From positions 2,336,001 to 2,400,000 of the forward strand of contig NZ_JAJNAY010000001.1 in the NCBI RefSeq assembly GCF_021010565.1: a stretch of DNA of 64,000 bases. Direction: 5' to 3'. A program made the translations under genes and the position numbers. The stretch comes from Chryseobacterium turcicum (GTDB lineage Bacteria > Bacteroidota > Bacteroidia > Flavobacteriales > Weeksellaceae). This document shows positions 61,537 to 64,000 of this stretch, in pieces. Below the pieces are notes generated by a model that had not been told where the DNA came from, ran no database searches, and saw nothing but the letters and a program-made list of their open reading frames with translations. Positions within the stretch are counted from its first letter, which is position 1, and each line of letters opens with the position of its first letter.

Positions 61537-61722
61537 TTAGAGCTTGTTTAAATTTTATTAATTTAAATTCTGAACAATTAAGTTGTGATTTTTTCCAATC
61601 ATTTTTTATATAATTCTCGCAGATTACTCAGATTTAGCAGATTAAAAACAGAGAAATTAATCTGCTCAATCAGCAAAATCCGCGAGATAAATTATTTTCA
61701 TTTAAATATAAACAAGCTCTTA
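61537..61722. repeat. MITE-like palindromic element, copy 2
   Basis: Termini TTAGAGCTTGTTTAAATTT and, inverted, TTAAGAGCTTGTTTATATTT. The core TCTCGCAGATTACTCAGATT (61615 on) is mirrored by TCTCGCGGATTTTGCTGATT read on the other strand up to 61688. Homologous over most of its length to 29182-29362. The rest of the gap 61172-61874 is AT-rich, with TGACCCTGAA and CTGAGGGGTCA about 110 bases apart near 61400 and 61512. Confidence 0.75.
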
Positions 61723-61874
61723 ATATATTATAAAAAATATCTATTACGAATCACGACAAGCTTAATTTAAAATTAGGTAGTCATATTTCTAAGTAATAAA
61801 TATGAAGCAATAAGTTAAAAATAACCAATAATATTATAGACTATTTACCTTCTCCCTCAAAAAAAACATTCTCG

Positions 61875-63605
61875 TTACGCAGGATGAGATTGTAGAATCT
61901 GATTATTCTCCAAATCCTGATTACGGTTTTTTATGAAATCAACGGGACGAATTCCATTGATTTCCTGAAAAAGATTTGAAAAGTTTGTTCTGGAAGCGAT
62001 TCCGCACTTTTCTGCTAATGTCTCAATTTTGTAGTTTAGATACACTTTATCATTATACAACTTATTGGTAATATAATTGATACGAAGTTCACTTAGGTAT
62101 CTATTAAAATTCATCTCCTTATACTCATTGATTACCTGAGAAAGATAATTTGAATTGGTATTAAATTTCATCGCCAACTTATTCAATGTCAATCCATTTT
62201 CAACAAATCCAGACTTTCTCTCAAAATTATCTAATTTTAAAAGTAAGTCGTTAATTATTGCGTCGCTTAATCCTGATTTTTCGTCTCCGTTTGGTTTTAC
62301 TTTACTTTTTTCTGTAACAATTTCTGCAGAAGATTTATTCAGAATCTTTTCTTCCAAAATAAGATAGTTTGCTTTAATTCTTTTCTCATTCTTATATTTT
62401 ATCATTAAAGCAATCGTAAGCGCTATGAGTAGAATAATTAAGCCCACAATAATCCAAATACCCCAAGATGTTGCTTTTTCTAGCCTTTCTTTTTCTTCGG
62501 TTAATGCTTCTGTATCATATTTTTTATGAATTGTTGATGCGAGGTAAGAAAAGTCTTTTGATATTACACTATCAGCCTTCAATAGTTGCTTGGTGTAATA
62601 GAGTTCTTTTTTGAGCTCACTATCTTTTTTATAGTAATTAATCAGTAGCTCATAGTTTTCACGAAGTTCCGGGAGTATAAAATTATGCTTTTGGAACACG
62701 GAGTCTACCTTATTAAAATGTAAAATGGCATTTGAATAATCCTGAAGACCTAAATACGATTTACCAATATAAAAGTAAACTACAGTCGCCCAGGCAAAAT
62801 CGTTAATATTGGTAATTGGTTTTATTGATTCATGAAGTAAATTCAATGAATTTCTGTAATTTTTTTTCCGATATTCATTAATACCCTTTTCCTTTAGAAA
62901 ATAGCCATATTCCTGCTGGAAATCTTTATTGTTTTTCGTCTGTTGAAATCCTATATTAAGAAGAGAATCTACGGCTTTGTAGTTATTTAATTTCCTATAA
63001 GATACAGCCATCTGATGAAGGCTATTGTAATACCCTCTTTTATTATTAAATACAATATTGGAATGTACTTTTTCTTTTGATTTTAATTCAAAATAAGATT
63101 GTGTTTTTTTAAAATGAATTAAAGCTTCTTGATTATATCCCAAATAACTTTTCACCACTCCCATATGATAAAGAATAGCATTTTTCAAGAAATCATCTTG
63201 GGAGTTTTTAGAATATTCATAAGCTTTTAAATACTCCTGTAAAGCAGACTGATATTTTTTATAATTAAAGTAATATACTACTCCTTTTCTAAGGTAAGCA
63301 TCACTTATCAAATCGGTATTATCAGATAGCTTTGCCGCAAAAATAGCACTGTCGGCATATTTCAACTTAGCATTCGCAGAAGAAGAATAAAAGGTAGCAT
63401 CATGATATCCTTGTACCAAATGCGGATAGTCTTTTTCTTTTTTAGCCAACGAGATATACTCTTTCAAAAACTGAAAAGCACGAGCGTCATTTTCAGAATA
63501 ATTTTCGTATTTCTTCTTTATTTTATAGAAATCACTATACGATTCTTGTTGTGAATAGAAAGTGTTAAAAATAAATAAAAGCAGAATAAAGTAAAACCTG
63601 TTCAA
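61875..63605 (-). CDS. TPR-containing AraC-type sensor regulator, membrane bound, 576 aa
   Basis: A signal peptide or anchor (residues 1-18, FNTFYSQ) is followed by six or more TPR-like helical repeats in the periplasm (about 60-370), one membrane helix (WGIWIIVGLIILLIALTIAL, about 383-402), and a cytoplasmic AraC-type HTH_18 domain near 460-560 (LNKLAMKFNTNSNYLSQVIN; IETLAEKCGIASRTNFSNLF). This layout, lacking a kinase, is common in Flavobacteriia, where the TPR part is thought to sense a partner. It lies beside, and on the same strand as, the surface operon and might regulate it. Confidence 0.85.
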   Translation of the reverse strand: MNRFYFILLLFIFNTFYSQQESYSDFYKIKKKYENYSENDARAFQFLKEYISLAKKEKDYPHLVQGYHDATFYSSSANAKLKYADSAIFAAKLSDNTDLISDAYLRKGVVYYFNYKKYQSALQEYLKAYEYSKNSQDDFLKNAILYHMGVVKSYLGYNQEALIHFKKTQSYFELKSKEKVHSNIVFNNKRGYYNSLHQMAVSYRKLNNYKAVDSLLNIGFQQTKNNKDFQQEYGYFLKEKGINEYRKKNYRNSLNLLHESIKPITNINDFAWATVVYFYIGKSYLGLQDYSNAILHFNKVDSVFQKHNFILPELRENYELLINYYKKDSELKKELYYTKQLLKADSVISKDFSYLASTIHKKYDTEALTEEKERLEKATSWGIWIIVGLIILLIALTIALMIKYKNEKRIKANYLILEEKILNKSSAEIVTEKSKVKPNGDEKSGLSDAIINDLLLKLDNFERKSGFVENGLTLNKLAMKFNTNSNYLSQVINEYKEMNFNRYLSELRINYITNKLYNDKVYLNYKIETLAEKCGIASRTNFSNLFQEINGIRPVDFIKNRNQDLENNQILQSHPA

Positions 63606-63890
63606 AAATTCGGATTATGAGATGAAATATTTATCCTATAAAAGTAGCTAAAATCTAATTAAAACAATCAGAAAACAACACTTTAACATCATAAAATTCA
63701 AATTACACAAAAACACATTTAAATCACTGAAAATCAAAAACTTAAAATTGAGCTAATTCATTAATTAGCACGTGCTGATTCTACAATAAGTACTACAAAC
63801 GTTTTCGTAAGCGGGTAAAGCGGTCTAAATTCGAAATCTGAATTCAAAGATAAAACCGGCCGGGATAACCTTTCAAAACAAAGTAGAAAA

Positions 63891-64000
63891 TGAAAACGCT
63901 TATCTCAATATTTTTAGTTTTAACCATATTAATATCAACAATATCATGTAGGGTTCAAGATGATGATTTTGAAACAAATGAAATTGTAAATCATACAGAA
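63891..64000 (+). CDS. Start of a lipoprotein gene (cut by the window edge)
   Basis: ATG at 63891 begins MKTLISIFLVLTILISTISC, a lipoprotein signal with Cys20, followed by RVQDDDFETNE, an acidic stretch typical for surface export. Only 36 complete codons are seen. Function unknown. Confidence 0.7.

Overview
The window is AT-rich chromosome from a member of the Bacteroidota, most likely a Chryseobacterium-like flavobacterium (Weeksellaceae). This rests on the gene families present: a type IX secretion sorting domain, a SusC/SusD pair, a GLPGLI protein, an ABC permease/M1 peptidase fusion, a TPR-AraC sensor regulator, and promoters of the TTG-N19-TAnnTTTG type. No plasmid or prophage backbone is visible, and the organism assignment is inference from family content.

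Layout. 1-8.6 kb holds housekeeping genes: map, an acyl-ACP desaturase, gpmI, a SUI1 factor, a nucleoside phosphorylase and fabI. 8.9-16.7 kb is a small polysaccharide utilization locus: SusC, SusD and a GH30 lipoprotein on the minus strand, with an MFS transporter and a Nudix-type regulator diverging from it. 16.8-26.6 kb carries a glutaryl-CoA dehydrogenase-like gene, an AddB-like nuclease operon with rsmG, an aminotransferase and an M16 peptidase. 26.6-28.3 kb is a compact accessory module (GLPGLI protein, double-glycine peptide, XRE regulator) bracketed by two copies of the same terminator. 28.4-36.4 kb holds a peroxiredoxin/thioredoxin cluster, a Bax-inhibitor-type protein, a LuxC-like acyl-CoA reductase facing a ferredoxin, and serC-serA-DUF1015. 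36.5-41.4 kb has two M28 peptidase paralogues, one with a destroyed active site, and an aspartic protease. 41.5-46.4 kb has a DUF4041/GIY-YIG protein, tRNA-Ser(UGA) and a nest of ISL3-type insertion sequences. 46.6-56 kb has an ABC transporter with an M1 fusion and two Crp/Fnr-controlled groups. 56-64 kb holds a three-gene cell-surface operon, a TPR-AraC regulator and the start of a lipoprotein gene.

Several intergenic stretches are not empty. Two MITE-like palindromic elements of about 180 bp (29182-29362 and 61537-61722) share termini and core. Other long imperfect inverted repeats lie at 5419-5616 and 40060-40199. Translating the larger gaps by hand showed at least two decayed genes with several frameshifts (51274-51610 and 56159-56520) and shorter relics elsewhere.

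The points most worth following are: the IS nest, whose history can be read from an exact 8-bp target duplication; the peptide module between identical terminators; the M28 enzyme/pseudoenzyme pair; the DUF1015 gene in the serine operon; and the secreted surface operon. I did not find a clearly new multi-gene defence or biosynthetic system. The peptide module and the surface operon are the best candidates for undescribed functions.
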